Position numbers and translations under genes: made by a program. Below the pieces are notes generated by a model, which was not told the origin of the DNA, did not search any database, and saw only the letters and a program-made list of their open reading frames with translations. Below are positions 1-9,333 of a stretch of DNA of 64,000 nucleotides, one piece after another (the stretch's first letter is position 1; each line of letters opens with the position of its first letter). The stretch covers positions 62,001-126,000 of the forward strand of contig JACPEP010000001.1 in NCBI GenBank assembly GCA_016183425.1, given 5' to 3'. Origin of the DNA: Chloroflexota bacterium (lineage in GTDB: Bacteria > Chloroflexota > Dehalococcoidia > JACPEP01).

Positions 1-1350
1 GGGCCCACCGTCACTCAGTTCGGGGTGGAGCCGGGGTGGGAGCGCCGTTATCGGGAGACAAGGGAGCGGGACAAAGACGGCCGTCCTATGCTGGATATGG
101 ATGGCCGGCCCAAGGTGAGGCGGGTAGAGGTAGCCAAGACCAGGGTGAAGGTGGAGAAGATAGCCGCCCTGACCAACAACCTATCCCTGGCTCTGGCGGC
201 TCCCAGCGTCCGCATCGAGGCCCCCGTGCCCGGAAAGTCTGTGGTGGGTATTGAAGTCCCCAACGTCACCGCCGGACTGGTTGCCCTGCGGGGCGTCATC
301 GAGAGCAGCGCCTTTCAGCGCCTGAAGGCCCGCTCCCGCCTGGCCCTGGCTCTGGGCAAGGGCACGGCGGGAGAGGCCGTGGTGGCCGACTTGGCTCGGA
401 TGCCTCACCTTCTCATCGCCGGCGCCACGGGCAGCGGTAAAAGCGTTTGTCTCAACTCGATAATCGTGGCTCTCCTGATGCACTCCATACCCGAAGAGGT
501 GCGTCTCCTCTTGGTAGACCCCAAACGGGTAGAAATGGTGGCCTTCAACTCCGTGCCTCACCTGCTGGCTCCGGTAGTGGTAGAATTAGAGAAGGTAGTG
601 ACGGCCCTCCGCTGGCTCAGCCATGAGATGGACCAGCGTTATCGGGAGATGGCCGCTGTATCGGCCCGAAACATAGAGGCTTATAACCGTAACCCCCAGG
701 TGGACAAGCCTTTGCCCTACATTGTGATGGTTATTGACGAGCTGGCGGACCTGATGATGTTCGCCCCCTACGAGGTAGAGAGAACCATCTGCCGTTTGGC
801 GCAACTGGCCAGGGCCACCGGCATCCATCTGGTCATAGCTACCCAACGCCCCTCGGTGGATGTCATCACCGGGCTTATCAAAGCCAACTTCCCCACCCGC
901 ATCAGCTTTGCCGTCACCTCCTTTGTAGACTCCCGAACCATTCTGGATGGCGGCGGCGCCGAGAAGCTGCTGGGGCGGGGAGACATGCTTTACATGCCTA
1001 CTGATGCTGCCAAACCGAAGCGGCTCCAGGGGGTCTATGTTTCCGATGCCGAGATCGAACGGGTGGTCAACTATTGGGCCGGCCGCCGTTCCCAAAGTCC
1101 TCTCGTACCTCAGTTCGAGGAGGCCATAGAGTTGGGGTCTGAAGAAACCGCCCCCAGTGATTCTTTGCTCGCCCAAGCCAAAGAGCTGGCGGCACAGCAC
1201 CCGCGACTTTCGGCGTCCTTTCTTCAGCGACGCCTCCGCATTGGCTATCCTCGGGCAGCTCGACTTATGGAAACTCTGGAGGAAGAGGGTGCTCTGGGAG
1301 GGGAGATGGCCCAAGGCCGGGAAGACGGGAAGAGGGTACGGGAACCCTAG
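1..1350 (+). CDS. ftsK: DNA translocase FtsK/SpoIIIE, C-terminal part (5' truncated by window edge)
   Basis: Frame is open from base 1 (GPTVTQFGVEPGWERRY); Walker A GATGSGKSV, LLVDPKRVEM, IDELADLMM, C-terminal winged-helix gamma domain. Confidence 0.95.
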   Translation, partial: GPTVTQFGVEPGWERRYRETRERDKDGRPMLDMDGRPKVRRVEVAKTRVKVEKIAALTNNLSLALAAPSVRIEAPVPGKSVVGIEVPNVTAGLVALRGVIESSAFQRLKARSRLALALGKGTAGEAVVADLARMPHLLIAGATGSGKSVCLNSIIVALLMHSIPEEVRLLLVDPKRVEMVAFNSVPHLLAPVVVELEKVVTALRWLSHEMDQRYREMAAVSARNIEAYNRNPQVDKPLPYIVMVIDELADLMMFAPYEVERTICRLAQLARATGIHLVIATQRPSVDVITGLIKANFPTRISFAVTSFVDSRTILDGGGAEKLLGRGDMLYMPTDAAKPKRLQGVYVSDAEIERVVNYWAGRRSQSPLVPQFEEAIELGSEETAPSDSLLAQAKELAAQHPRLSASFLQRRLRIGYPRAARLMETLEEEGALGGEMAQGREDGKRVREP

Positions 1351-1361
1351 TTCGGGACGGG

Positions 1362-3149
1362 GTGCCTTTGGTGAAGAATCTGTCAGAGCTATTGACCTAC
1401 CTGGTGAGACCGTCGCCTCGGAGGGAGGAACGCCTGCCCGAGGCGGAGAACTGCGTTGCCTGTAACAGCCCCCTGGCCGACTCGGAGCTATACCAACGCT
1501 ACCGGATTTGCCCCGCCTGCCGCTTCCACTACAGCATCTCGGCCCAGGAGCGAAGAGAGCTCCTGGCCGATGAGGGCAGCTTCCGGGAGGTGAACCGTTT
1601 CCTGGTCTCGGTAGACCCCCTTTCTTTCTCTCAGGGCCCGTCATACCGAAAGCGAATCTTTGAGGCGCAACGGCGTACGGGGCTCACCGATGCCGTAGTT
1701 ACGGGACGATGTACCATCGATGGACGGCCAGTAGTAATGGCCATACTGGATTTCGGCTTCATGGGAGGCAGTATGGGGTGTGTGGTGGGAGAGAAGGTGG
1801 CGCTGGCCTTTGAGTTGGCGGTAAAGAAGAGGCTGCCCTTGATCACTGTGGTGGCCAGCGGCGGCGCCCGGATGCAGGAGGGTATTTTGGCCCTGATGCA
1901 GATGGCCAAGACCGCCGCCGCCGCCCGACGTCTTCAAAAAGCCGGGTTGCCCTATATCTCTGTCCTCGCCAATCCCACCACCGGGAGTGTCTACGCCAGC
2001 TTCGCCAATCTAGCTGATGTCATTCTGGCCGAACCGGGAGCTCTGGTGGGATTCGCCCCCTTACGGGTGGTAGAAGAGGTGGAGGGGAGGCCCCTTCCCC
2101 AGGGAGCCCACACTGCCGAGGCCCACCAAGAGCGAGGGATGATCGACCATGTGGTAGACCGCACCAAGCTAAAGGAGCTAATCTCCCTTCTCTTAGACAC
2201 CCTGGAAGCGGGCTACCGTCTAACCAGAGGAAAGGGAGGGGCCCGGTACCAGATTCGGGAGCGAGCCCGGGAGTCGGTGTGGCAAACGGTGCAACTGGCG
2301 CGCCACCGACAGAGGCCCACCGCTGTGGACTATATAGGAAGAATGGTGTCCAACTTCGTGGAGATCCACGGCGATCGAGTCTACGGCGACGACCCTTCTA
2401 TAGTTTGTGGCCTGGGGGACCTGAGCGGCCAAGCGGTGATGGTGGTGGGGCAGGTGAGGGGCCCGGAGGGGCAGGAAAGCCGCCCCTATCCCGAGGGCTT
2501 CCGTAAAGCGCAGCGGGCCATGGAGCTGGCGGCCAAGTTTGGCCTTGCGGTCATTACCTTCATCGATACCCCAGGCGCCTATCCCGGCCTGGAGGCGGAG
2601 GAGCGGGGCATGGGTCAGGCCATCGCCTCCTCCATCGCCCTCATGTCCCATCTGCCCACCCCTATTATCTCCGTCGTCATCGGCGAAGGCGGAGGCGAAG
2701 GGGCGCTGGCCCTGGGGGTGGCCGACCGCACCCTGATGCTGGAAAACGCCATCTATTCCGTCATCTCTCCAGAAGGTGCGGCCTCCATCCTCTACCGGGA
2801 TGCCACCAAGGCGGGAGAGACCGCCTCCGCCCTCAAGCTCACCGCCCAGGATGGCAAGGAGTTGGGGGTTGTCGATGTGGTAGTGCCGGAGCCCCAGGGT
2901 GGTGCCCACACCGACGCCGATGAGGCGGCCCGCCTTCTCAAAAGCTTTCTGGTGCCGGAGCTATTGTCGGTGCAGTCGGTGTCCATACCCAAGTTGATTA
3001 AAGCCCGCTATCAGAGATATCGCCGCATGGGAGAGTACAGCTCTTACTTTGGGGCCGCCGTGACTCGGGAGATGGCTCACCTTCAGACTACCATCCAAGA
3101 GAGAATGGAAACCCTGATAAGGCACCGCCTGCGCCGTGGCAACCCCTGA
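1362..3149 (+). CDS. accDA: Fused acetyl-CoA carboxylase carboxyltransferase, beta (AccD) plus alpha (AccA) in one polypeptide
   Basis: N-terminal CxxC zinc ribbon (CVACNSPLADSELYQRYRICPAC) and AccD motif VVASGGARMQEG; C-terminal AccA motifs FIDTPGAYPG and GEGGGEGALALGVADR; GTG start. Confidence 0.93.
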   Translation: MPLVKNLSELLTYLVRPSPRREERLPEAENCVACNSPLADSELYQRYRICPACRFHYSISAQERRELLADEGSFREVNRFLVSVDPLSFSQGPSYRKRIFEAQRRTGLTDAVVTGRCTIDGRPVVMAILDFGFMGGSMGCVVGEKVALAFELAVKKRLPLITVVASGGARMQEGILALMQMAKTAAAARRLQKAGLPYISVLANPTTGSVYASFANLADVILAEPGALVGFAPLRVVEEVEGRPLPQGAHTAEAHQERGMIDHVVDRTKLKELISLLLDTLEAGYRLTRGKGGARYQIRERARESVWQTVQLARHRQRPTAVDYIGRMVSNFVEIHGDRVYGDDPSIVCGLGDLSGQAVMVVGQVRGPEGQESRPYPEGFRKAQRAMELAAKFGLAVITFIDTPGAYPGLEAEERGMGQAIASSIALMSHLPTPIISVVIGEGGGEGALALGVADRTLMLENAIYSVISPEGAASILYRDATKAGETASALKLTAQDGKELGVVDVVVPEPQGGAHTDADEAARLLKSFLVPELLSVQSVSIPKLIKARYQRYRRMGEYSSYFGAAVTREMAHLQTTIQERMETLIRHRLRRGNP

Positions 3150-3164
3150 GCAGGAGGTTATGGC

Positions 3165-4085
3165 ATGAAGGACCCTAAGGGGCCCCAGAGTGACAAAAAA
3201 GTGGACGTAGCCATCGCCCGCGGCGGCTCTGTTGGAGAGTCCCTTACCCAAGCCCTGGATCTATGTGGTGGCTTGACCTTCATCCATCCCGGCGACACGG
3301 TTCTGGTGAAGCCCAACATCGGTTTCGCCACCCCCCACCCCAGCACCACCAATGCCCAGCTGGTTTACGAGATGGTCTTGAAGATCTGGCAGCGGGACCC
3401 CCGCCGGGTGATCGTGGGCGATCGGGGCAGCTATCGGGGAGCGACCATGGATTTCATGAGGAAAAGCGGCATCTTTGACGCCGCCGGAGAGGCAAAGGCG
3501 GAGACCATTTCCTTCGACGATGGCCCTTGGGTGAGGGTAAGACCCAAAGAGGCGACTCACTGGCGAGATGGCTTCTCTGTCCACCATATAGTTCAAGAAG
3601 CCGACCACATCATCTCCCTGCCCGTGGTAAAGACCTACAAATCGATAACCTTCACCATGTCCCTCAAGAACGCCGTAGGGATGATTCGGCCTGAGGACCG
3701 ATTGACGGTGCTTCACGCCGGCGGCCATGAGGAGCCCCGGTTCGGCAGCCTCATCGCAGAGATAAATCTGGCGGCCCGGATATCCCTGGTGGTCATGGAC
3801 GGCACTCGGGCCATGATCGGGGGCGGGCCGGAGACGGGGGAGGTGGTGGAGCCGGGGGTGATTATAGCCGGTGGCGACTTGGTGGCGTGCGACATGGTGG
3901 GACTGGCCTTGCTCAAAATTTTGGGGGCCCCGGAGGCCATCACCGCCCGCGGGGTAGCGGAACACTCCCAGATACAGCGCGGGATAGAGTTGAAACTAGG
4001 CGTAGCGGGGGCCGAGGCGATTGCTCTGCATGGGCATGGGTTTGCACAACTGGACGAGCTAAGAGGTATTTTGTTAGGGAGGTGA
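3165..4085 (+). CDS. DUF362 domain-containing protein
   Basis: VLVKPNIGFATPHPSTTNAQLVYEMV, LPVVKTYKSITFTMSLKNAVGM pattern of the DUF362 family. Confidence 0.8.
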   Translation: MKDPKGPQSDKKVDVAIARGGSVGESLTQALDLCGGLTFIHPGDTVLVKPNIGFATPHPSTTNAQLVYEMVLKIWQRDPRRVIVGDRGSYRGATMDFMRKSGIFDAAGEAKAETISFDDGPWVRVRPKEATHWRDGFSVHHIVQEADHIISLPVVKTYKSITFTMSLKNAVGMIRPEDRLTVLHAGGHEEPRFGSLIAEINLAARISLVVMDGTRAMIGGGPETGEVVEPGVIIAGGDLVACDMVGLALLKILGAPEAITARGVAEHSQIQRGIELKLGVAGAEAIALHGHGFAQLDELRGILLGR

Positions 4086-4090
4086 GGGAT

Positions 4091-5233
4091 ATGAAGTCCA
4101 AGATGGCTAAGCTCGCCACCAATTTTCTTGTCTTGATAGCCCTCAGTTTGGTCATCAATTCTGTCGCCCTGGCCGCCATGGGCGGCTGCGCTCAAAAGGC
4201 GGCGGTCACTCCCACGCCTGGGGGTGGCGTCGCCCCCCCTGCTCCTACCACCACCACTACCCCCACCGCTCCCACCACCCCGCGCGCCGCTCTGGACTCC
4301 CTACCGTCCTTCTCCGATGTGGCAGCCAGGGTAACGCCAGCGGTGGTTTCTATCTTCACGGTTCAAGTGCCGCCCAGCTTCTTTCTCCAGCCGACGCCCC
4401 AGGAGGGGGCTGGCTCGGGCGTTATCTTCGACTCCAAGGGCTATATCTTGACCAACAACCATGTGGTAGAGGGCGCTACGCAGCTAACCGTCAACTTGCC
4501 CGATGGACGGGTGTTCAAAGGTGTGAAGGTCATCGGCCGAGACCCCGTCACCGACCTAGCGGTAGTGAAAATAGAGGGGCAGAACCTTCCCTCGCTTCCC
4601 CTGGGTGACTCGGACAAGCTTCGGGTAGGCGACTGGGTGGTGGCCGTGGGCAACGCTCTGGCCTTGGAGGGCGGCCCTACCCTGACCGTGGGCGTAGTGA
4701 GCGCTCTGGGCCGATCCATACAGGTGCCGGGGGAGATTCTTCATGACCTGATACAGACAGACGCCCCCATCAACCCCGGCAATAGCGGCGGGCCCCTGGT
4801 CAACCTGCAAGGGCAGGTGGTGGGTATAAATACCGCCATCGATGTTCGGGGTACGGGCATTGGTTTCGCGGTAAGCATGACCACCGCCCAACCGGTGGTA
4901 CAGCAGCTCATGACCACCGGCCGGGTTGTCTGGCCCTGGATTGGGGTGGGGGTGGGGCCGGTAACCCCAGCCTTAGCCTCTGAGCTAAAGCTGAAAGTGG
5001 ATAAAGGGGTTTATGTGGCCAGTGTTACCCGCGCCAGCCCTGCCGCTCAGGCCGGCCTGCGGCAAGGAGATGTTATCATTCGGTTCGAGAGCCAGGAGGT
5101 AGCCACCGTACGACAGCTTCAAGAGGCCATCCGACGCCAGAAGATAGGAGACCGAACCCGTATCACATTCATTCGGGATGGGCAGGAACAAACGGTTACC
5201 GTAACCCTGGAAGAGATGCCCCGTGGGCTCTAG
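4091..5233 (+). CDS. HtrA/DegP-like trypsin-like serine protease with PDZ domain
   Basis: Triad motifs TNNHVV, DLAVVKI, TDAPINPGNSGGPL; C-terminal PDZ; Pro/Thr-rich linker after the signal/TM. Start placed at 4091, not the longer ORF start at 3887, which overlaps the upstream gene. Confidence 0.92.
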   Translation: MKSKMAKLATNFLVLIALSLVINSVALAAMGGCAQKAAVTPTPGGGVAPPAPTTTTTPTAPTTPRAALDSLPSFSDVAARVTPAVVSIFTVQVPPSFFLQPTPQEGAGSGVIFDSKGYILTNNHVVEGATQLTVNLPDGRVFKGVKVIGRDPVTDLAVVKIEGQNLPSLPLGDSDKLRVGDWVVAVGNALALEGGPTLTVGVVSALGRSIQVPGEILHDLIQTDAPINPGNSGGPLVNLQGQVVGINTAIDVRGTGIGFAVSMTTAQPVVQQLMTTGRVVWPWIGVGVGPVTPALASELKLKVDKGVYVASVTRASPAAQAGLRQGDVIIRFESQEVATVRQLQEAIRRQKIGDRTRITFIRDGQEQTVTVTLEEMPRGL

Positions 5234-5256
5234 GAGAGCCGCCATGGGGAAGAGAC

Positions 5257-5292
5257 CATGTAGTCGGGGTCGTCCCTGACCCCGACTACATG
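5257..5292. repeat. Intergenic palindromic repeat / bidirectional terminator-like hairpin, copy 1
   Basis: CATGTAGTCGGGGTC-GTCCCT-GACCCCGACTACATG: perfect 15-bp stem, 6-nt loop, between convergent genes; core 30-mer recurs at 44461-44490 with 3 substitutions. Confidence 0.8.
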
Positions 5293-5311
5293 AAGGGGCA
5301 AATAGTCCTCT

Positions 5312-8300
5312 TCACGCTTTCTTGACTGCCAGGACTACCTGGTGGCCGTCCACTCGGTGGCTTTGCACAAAGGCACCCTCTGTGGGCACTACCGCCACCA
5401 GATCGCAGGATAGAGTCTCCCGCTTGATATAGTCAGCGAAGTTCCTCATCACCTGGTGGATGGCCTCTTCCCCCTGGTAATAGGTGTGGATGCGATCGGC
5501 GATGTCGAAACCGGCGGTGCGGCGCATGGCCTGGAGGCGACGCACAATCTCGCGCGCCGTGCCTTCGTCGGCCAGCTCAGGGCTAACGGTCTTGGGCACG
5601 GCGACAACGTAGTTCCACTGGGTGACAACGCTGTAGTCATCGGGGAAGGCTTCCTTATCAGCAGTACCCACCTCCAGAGCCTTGACGTTCAGCTCCTCCA
5701 GCAGGTGGGAGGATAGCCTTTGGAGCCAGGCCGCCTCGCCCTCCGAGCCTACCTTTACCGTCACCTTTGCCAGGGGCTGGCGCACCTTGATGCCCGCCTT
5801 TTGGCGGGCATCTCGGCCCAGGCTGCAAATGAGCCGGGTAAGCTCCACCGCCCTTCCCAACTCTTCGTCCACCAAGCTCTTGTCGGCGGTGGGGAAGTCC
5901 GTCAGATGAACGCTCTCCGGAGCCCCGCTGTCCCAGGTGCGCACCAGATTCTGGTATAGCTCCTCAGCCAGGAAGGGGGCAAGGGGAGCCATCAGCTTGG
6001 CTAGCGTCACCAGGCAGTGATAAAGGGTGTGGTAGGCGGCCATCTTGTCGGCGTCATTCTCGCTCTTCCAGAAGCGACGACGGCTGCGCCGCACGTACCA
6101 GTTGGACAGGTTATCCACGAAGGACTGGATGTGGCGTCCCCCGTCCGTGGAGTTGTAGCTCTCGAAACTGGCCGTCACCTCTTCCACTAGCCGGTTCAGC
6201 TCCGATAGGAGCCAGCTATCCAGTTGGGAGTATCGGCCTGGTTTGGGGGTGGTGCCGGGGTGAAAGCCGTCGATATTGGCGTAGGTGACGAAGAAGGAGT
6301 AGGTATTCCACAGGGTGCTGAGGAACTTGCGCACCACCTCCGCCACCGCCTCCGGGTCGAAGCGGCGCACGTTCCCGGCTCCGGTGGCCGTGAACAGATA
6401 CCAGCGCAAGGCATCGGCGCCGTAGCTGTTGAGCACCGTCCAGGGATCAACCACGTTGCCCCGGGACTTGCTCATCTTCTCCCCTTTGCTGTCCAGGATA
6501 TGGCCCAGGCAGATGACGTTTTTGAAGCAGGGCTGGTCTTTGAGAAGGGTAGCCAGGGCGTGAAGGGTGTAGAACCAGCCCCGGGTCTGATCCACCGCCT
6601 CGCAGATAAAGTCGGCGGGGAAATTCCGCTCAAAGGTCTCTTTGTTATCGAAGGGATAGTGCCACTGGGCGTATGGCATGGCCCCGGAGTCGAACCAGGC
6701 GTCCAGCACCTCCGGGACGCGCTCCATACTGGACCCTTGGCATTTAGGACATCGGAAGGTGGCCTCATCGATGAAGGGGCGGTGGAGGTCGAAATCACCT
6801 CGAGGGCCGGAGTATTCCGGCATCCCCTGAAGCTCCTCCCGGCTCCCTATACACATATGATGGCCGCATCCGCGGCAGCGCCAGATAGGCAGGGGGGTGC
6901 CCCAGTAGCGCTCCCGCGAGACGGCCCAGTCCACATTGTTCTCCAGCCAGTCCCCAAAGCGCCCCTCCTTGATGTGCTCCGGGTACCAGCTGATTTCCTT
7001 ATTGTTGGCTATCAGCCGGTCTTTTAAGGCGGTGGTTTTGATGTACCACGAGCTTTTAGCATAGTAGAGAAGGGGCGTGTCGCAGCGCCAGCAGAAAGGG
7101 TAGGTATGAGTAATGGTGCTGCTACGCAGGAGAAGGCCGCGACGGCGCAGGTCTTCAATGATGAAGGGATCGGCGTCCTTGACGAACTTCCCCGCCCAGG
7201 GCGCTACGGCATCGATGAAATTGCCCTTCAGGTCCACGGTGTTGATGAGGGGCAGACCGTTGGACTGCCCCAGGTCGAAGTCCTCCTGGCCGAAGGCGGG
7301 GGCGATGTGCACGATGCCCGTTCCCTCCTCCATGGACACGAAGTCCGCCGGCACCACACAATGAAAGTAACCCTGAGGAAGACCAAAAGAGTAAAGAGGC
7401 TCGTAGTATAGTCCCGCCATCTCCCCGCCGGAGGACTCCGCCACCACTTTTGCCTCGGCGTCCCCCAGGGCTGACTTAAGAAGGGCCTTGGCCATGATCA
7501 GCCGTTCCACCACACCATCAGGAGAAAGGGTCTCCACCGACACATACTCTTCGTCGGGGGCTACCGCCAGGGCAACGTTGCCCGTCAGTGTCCAGGGGGT
7601 GGTGGTCCAGGCCAGGAGGGTCGGCACTGGCCCCGTCCATTCCGCCTTTTGGGGGTCCCACCCCAGCTTCCGAGCCACCTGGTTGTCCTGGCGCTGCACG
7701 TCTTTGCGGAGACGGAAGAGGACGTAGACGGAGGGGTCAACGGCGTCGTCCCGATAGCCCAGGGCTACCTCATGGGAGGAAAGGGAGGTGCCGCAGCGGG
7801 GGCAATGGGGAGTCACCCGGTAGCCCTGGTAGACCAAACCCCTGTCCCACAGGCTCTTTACTACCCACCAGACAGACTCGATGTAACCGTTGGTGAAGGT
7901 GACATAGGGATTGGCCATGTCCAGCCAGAAGGCGATGCGCTCCGTCATGGCCTCCCAGTCTTTGACGTAGCGGAAGACGCTGGCTCGGCACCGCTCGTTG
8001 AATCGGTGGACCCCATAGGCCTCGATCTCCGCCTTGCTGGAGAAGCCCAGCTCCCGCTCCACCTCCAGCTCCACAGGCAGGCCGTGGGTATCCCACCCCG
8101 CCTTGCGGGGGACGTAATAGCCCCCCATGGCGCGGTACCTCAGGATAACGTCCTTGAACACCCGGGCCAGGACATGGTGGATGCCGGGGGTGCCATTGGC
8201 GGTGGGAGGGCCCTCATAGAAAGCGAAGAGAGGGCCATCGCGCCGCCCCTCCAGGCTCTGGGCAAAAATGTCCCTCTCTTTCCAAAAGCGGAGGATGTTT

Positions 8301-8353
8301 GTCTCTAGCTCTGGAAAGCTTACCTTGCTGGTTACGTCTCTAAACATCGCCAC
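5312..8353 (-). CDS. ileS: Isoleucyl-tRNA synthetase, long IleRS2-like form with altered GIHH signature
   Basis: 1013 aa; FYEGPPTANGTPGIHHVLAR, GWDTHGLPVE, GEKMSKSRGN, multiple CxxC motifs. Confidence 0.96.
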   Translation of the reverse strand: MAMFRDVTSKVSFPELETNILRFWKERDIFAQSLEGRRDGPLFAFYEGPPTANGTPGIHHVLARVFKDVILRYRAMGGYYVPRKAGWDTHGLPVELEVERELGFSSKAEIEAYGVHRFNERCRASVFRYVKDWEAMTERIAFWLDMANPYVTFTNGYIESVWWVVKSLWDRGLVYQGYRVTPHCPRCGTSLSSHEVALGYRDDAVDPSVYVLFRLRKDVQRQDNQVARKLGWDPQKAEWTGPVPTLLAWTTTPWTLTGNVALAVAPDEEYVSVETLSPDGVVERLIMAKALLKSALGDAEAKVVAESSGGEMAGLYYEPLYSFGLPQGYFHCVVPADFVSMEEGTGIVHIAPAFGQEDFDLGQSNGLPLINTVDLKGNFIDAVAPWAGKFVKDADPFIIEDLRRRGLLLRSSTITHTYPFCWRCDTPLLYYAKSSWYIKTTALKDRLIANNKEISWYPEHIKEGRFGDWLENNVDWAVSRERYWGTPLPIWRCRGCGHHMCIGSREELQGMPEYSGPRGDFDLHRPFIDEATFRCPKCQGSSMERVPEVLDAWFDSGAMPYAQWHYPFDNKETFERNFPADFICEAVDQTRGWFYTLHALATLLKDQPCFKNVICLGHILDSKGEKMSKSRGNVVDPWTVLNSYGADALRWYLFTATGAGNVRRFDPEAVAEVVRKFLSTLWNTYSFFVTYANIDGFHPGTTPKPGRYSQLDSWLLSELNRLVEEVTASFESYNSTDGGRHIQSFVDNLSNWYVRRSRRRFWKSENDADKMAAYHTLYHCLVTLAKLMAPLAPFLAEELYQNLVRTWDSGAPESVHLTDFPTADKSLVDEELGRAVELTRLICSLGRDARQKAGIKVRQPLAKVTVKVGSEGEAAWLQRLSSHLLEELNVKALEVGTADKEAFPDDYSVVTQWNYVVAVPKTVSPELADEGTAREIVRRLQAMRRTAGFDIADRIHTYYQGEEAIHQVMRNFADYIKRETLSCDLVAVVPTEGAFVQSHRVDGHQVVLAVKKA

Positions 8354-8371
8354 TCAGTGACATACGAAATA

Positions 8372-8396
8372 ATCCCGTCCCCTTGGGGGACGGGAT
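8372..8396. terminator. Hairpin ATCCCGTCCCC-TTG-GGGGACGGGAT between the TA module and ileS
   Basis: Perfect 11-bp stem, 3-nt loop; function as terminator/attenuator inferred. Confidence 0.5.
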
Positions 8397-8490
8397 AGCT
8401 TCCCCTCCAGTTTGAGCCTAGAATAGCTTATCACGGGGTAGAGGAAAAATCAAGGAACTGTACTCACAATACCAACCTCTCAGAACAAGA

Positions 8491-8808
8491 TCAAATCCTA
8501 AGGTCAAGAGCAAAGACAATGCCCTTAGCCACCGCAGTCATCCTCTCTGGAGATAACGTGGTAATTCGTTCCGTCAGCCTGGACTTGGGGATGGTTAGAA
8601 TATCGTCTAGGTTTGCTACACAGTATGTCGGCATTCCATCTTCTTTCCCAAGAGGCACTTCCACCGGAATGTTGCGAATGGTGCGGGTGACTATGCCAAC
8701 AGTCACCGAGGTTCTGACGTTATATGCAGCATCCCTTGACAACAAAAGAACCGGACGTTTACCAATCGGCGGAGACAGTTCAGCCCACCATATTTCGCCG
8801 CGCCGCAT
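8491..8808 (-). CDS. MazF/PemK-like type II toxin (endoribonuclease)
   Basis: MRRGEIWWAELSPPIGKRPVLLLSRD...VTVGIVTRTIRNIPVEVPL matches MazF/PemK fold pattern; directly downstream of RHH antitoxin. Confidence 0.88.
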   Translation of the reverse strand: MRRGEIWWAELSPPIGKRPVLLLSRDAAYNVRTSVTVGIVTRTIRNIPVEVPLGKEDGMPTYCVANLDDILTIPKSRLTERITTLSPERMTAVAKGIVFALDLRI

Positions 8809-9060
8809 TTACCATGACTCCGCGGACAGGAACTCTCCCGACGTTGCTACTTGTATCTCCCCCATCTCTGGCTCTTCTGGGATTTTTGTGTATCCCTGCT
8901 GATAAATCCTGTCTAGCTCTTCATCGTTAACTTTTTGCAAATAACTCAGACAGGCTTGGCGAATTAGTTCGGATCTGGTTTTATGCTGCTTTTTAGACAA
9001 GCTATTCAAGTCTTTAAGGAGCATTTCATCAACTGGTACTTGTATCAACTTCTTGACCAC
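8809..9060 (-). CDS. Ribbon-helix-helix antitoxin partner of the MazF-like toxin
   Basis: KLIQVPVDEMLLKDLNSLSKKQHKTRSELIRQACLSYL RHH pattern; stop codon immediately abuts toxin ATG. Confidence 0.85.
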   Translation of the reverse strand: MVKKLIQVPVDEMLLKDLNSLSKKQHKTRSELIRQACLSYLQKVNDEELDRIYQQGYTKIPEEPEMGEIQVATSGEFLSAESW

Positions 9061-9071
9061 CTAATCCCTCC

Positions 9072-9115
9072 ACAATATTGTTACACAACATTGTACACAT
9101 TGCATTACACAATGT
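9072..9115. promoter_or_regulatory. Candidate autoregulatory operator of the MazEF-like module
   Basis: Overlapping inverted repeats: ACAATATTGT (10-bp palindrome), ACAACATTGT, ACATTG-cattaca-CAATGT, just upstream of the antitoxin start. Confidence 0.5.
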
Positions 9116-9220
9116 CAAAACAGCTTGCGAGATGGCGGGAGCTTCTGAAAGCTAACTAAGAGGTGTACAGAAAAACTGATGGTAAACGTCGGCTAATTTT
9201 CGCTAAAGTTTTGTGAACAA

Positions 9221-9266
9221 TGGGCGATACAGAACTTGAACCTCTGGCCTTCTGTGTGTAAAACAG
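9221..9266 (-). pseudogene. 3' fragment of tRNA-Val (anticodon loop to 3' end), displaced duplicate
   Basis: 44/46 identical to 10876-10921 of the intact tRNA-Val; identity stops abruptly at the 5' side of the anticodon stem. Confidence 0.9.
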
Positions 9267-9333
9267 CGGCGTCAAAACGGTGTGGCCCAAAGCTGCGGTT
9301 GCCAGGGAAAAGCATCTGGCTATCATCTAAAAA

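Noticed and set aside
586-1644. 352-aa minus-strand ORF opposite ftsK/accDA
   Set aside because: Spans two well-supported plus-strand genes and is composition-driven.
3887-4090. N-terminal extension of the HtrA ORF
   Set aside because: Overlaps the DUF362 gene out of frame. The natural start with signal-like MKSKMAKLATNFLVLIALSLVI is at 4091.
8354-8490. T-box leader upstream of ileS
   Set aside because: No TGGNACCGCG-type T-box sequence on the minus strand in this interval; only a simple GC hairpin at 8372-8396.
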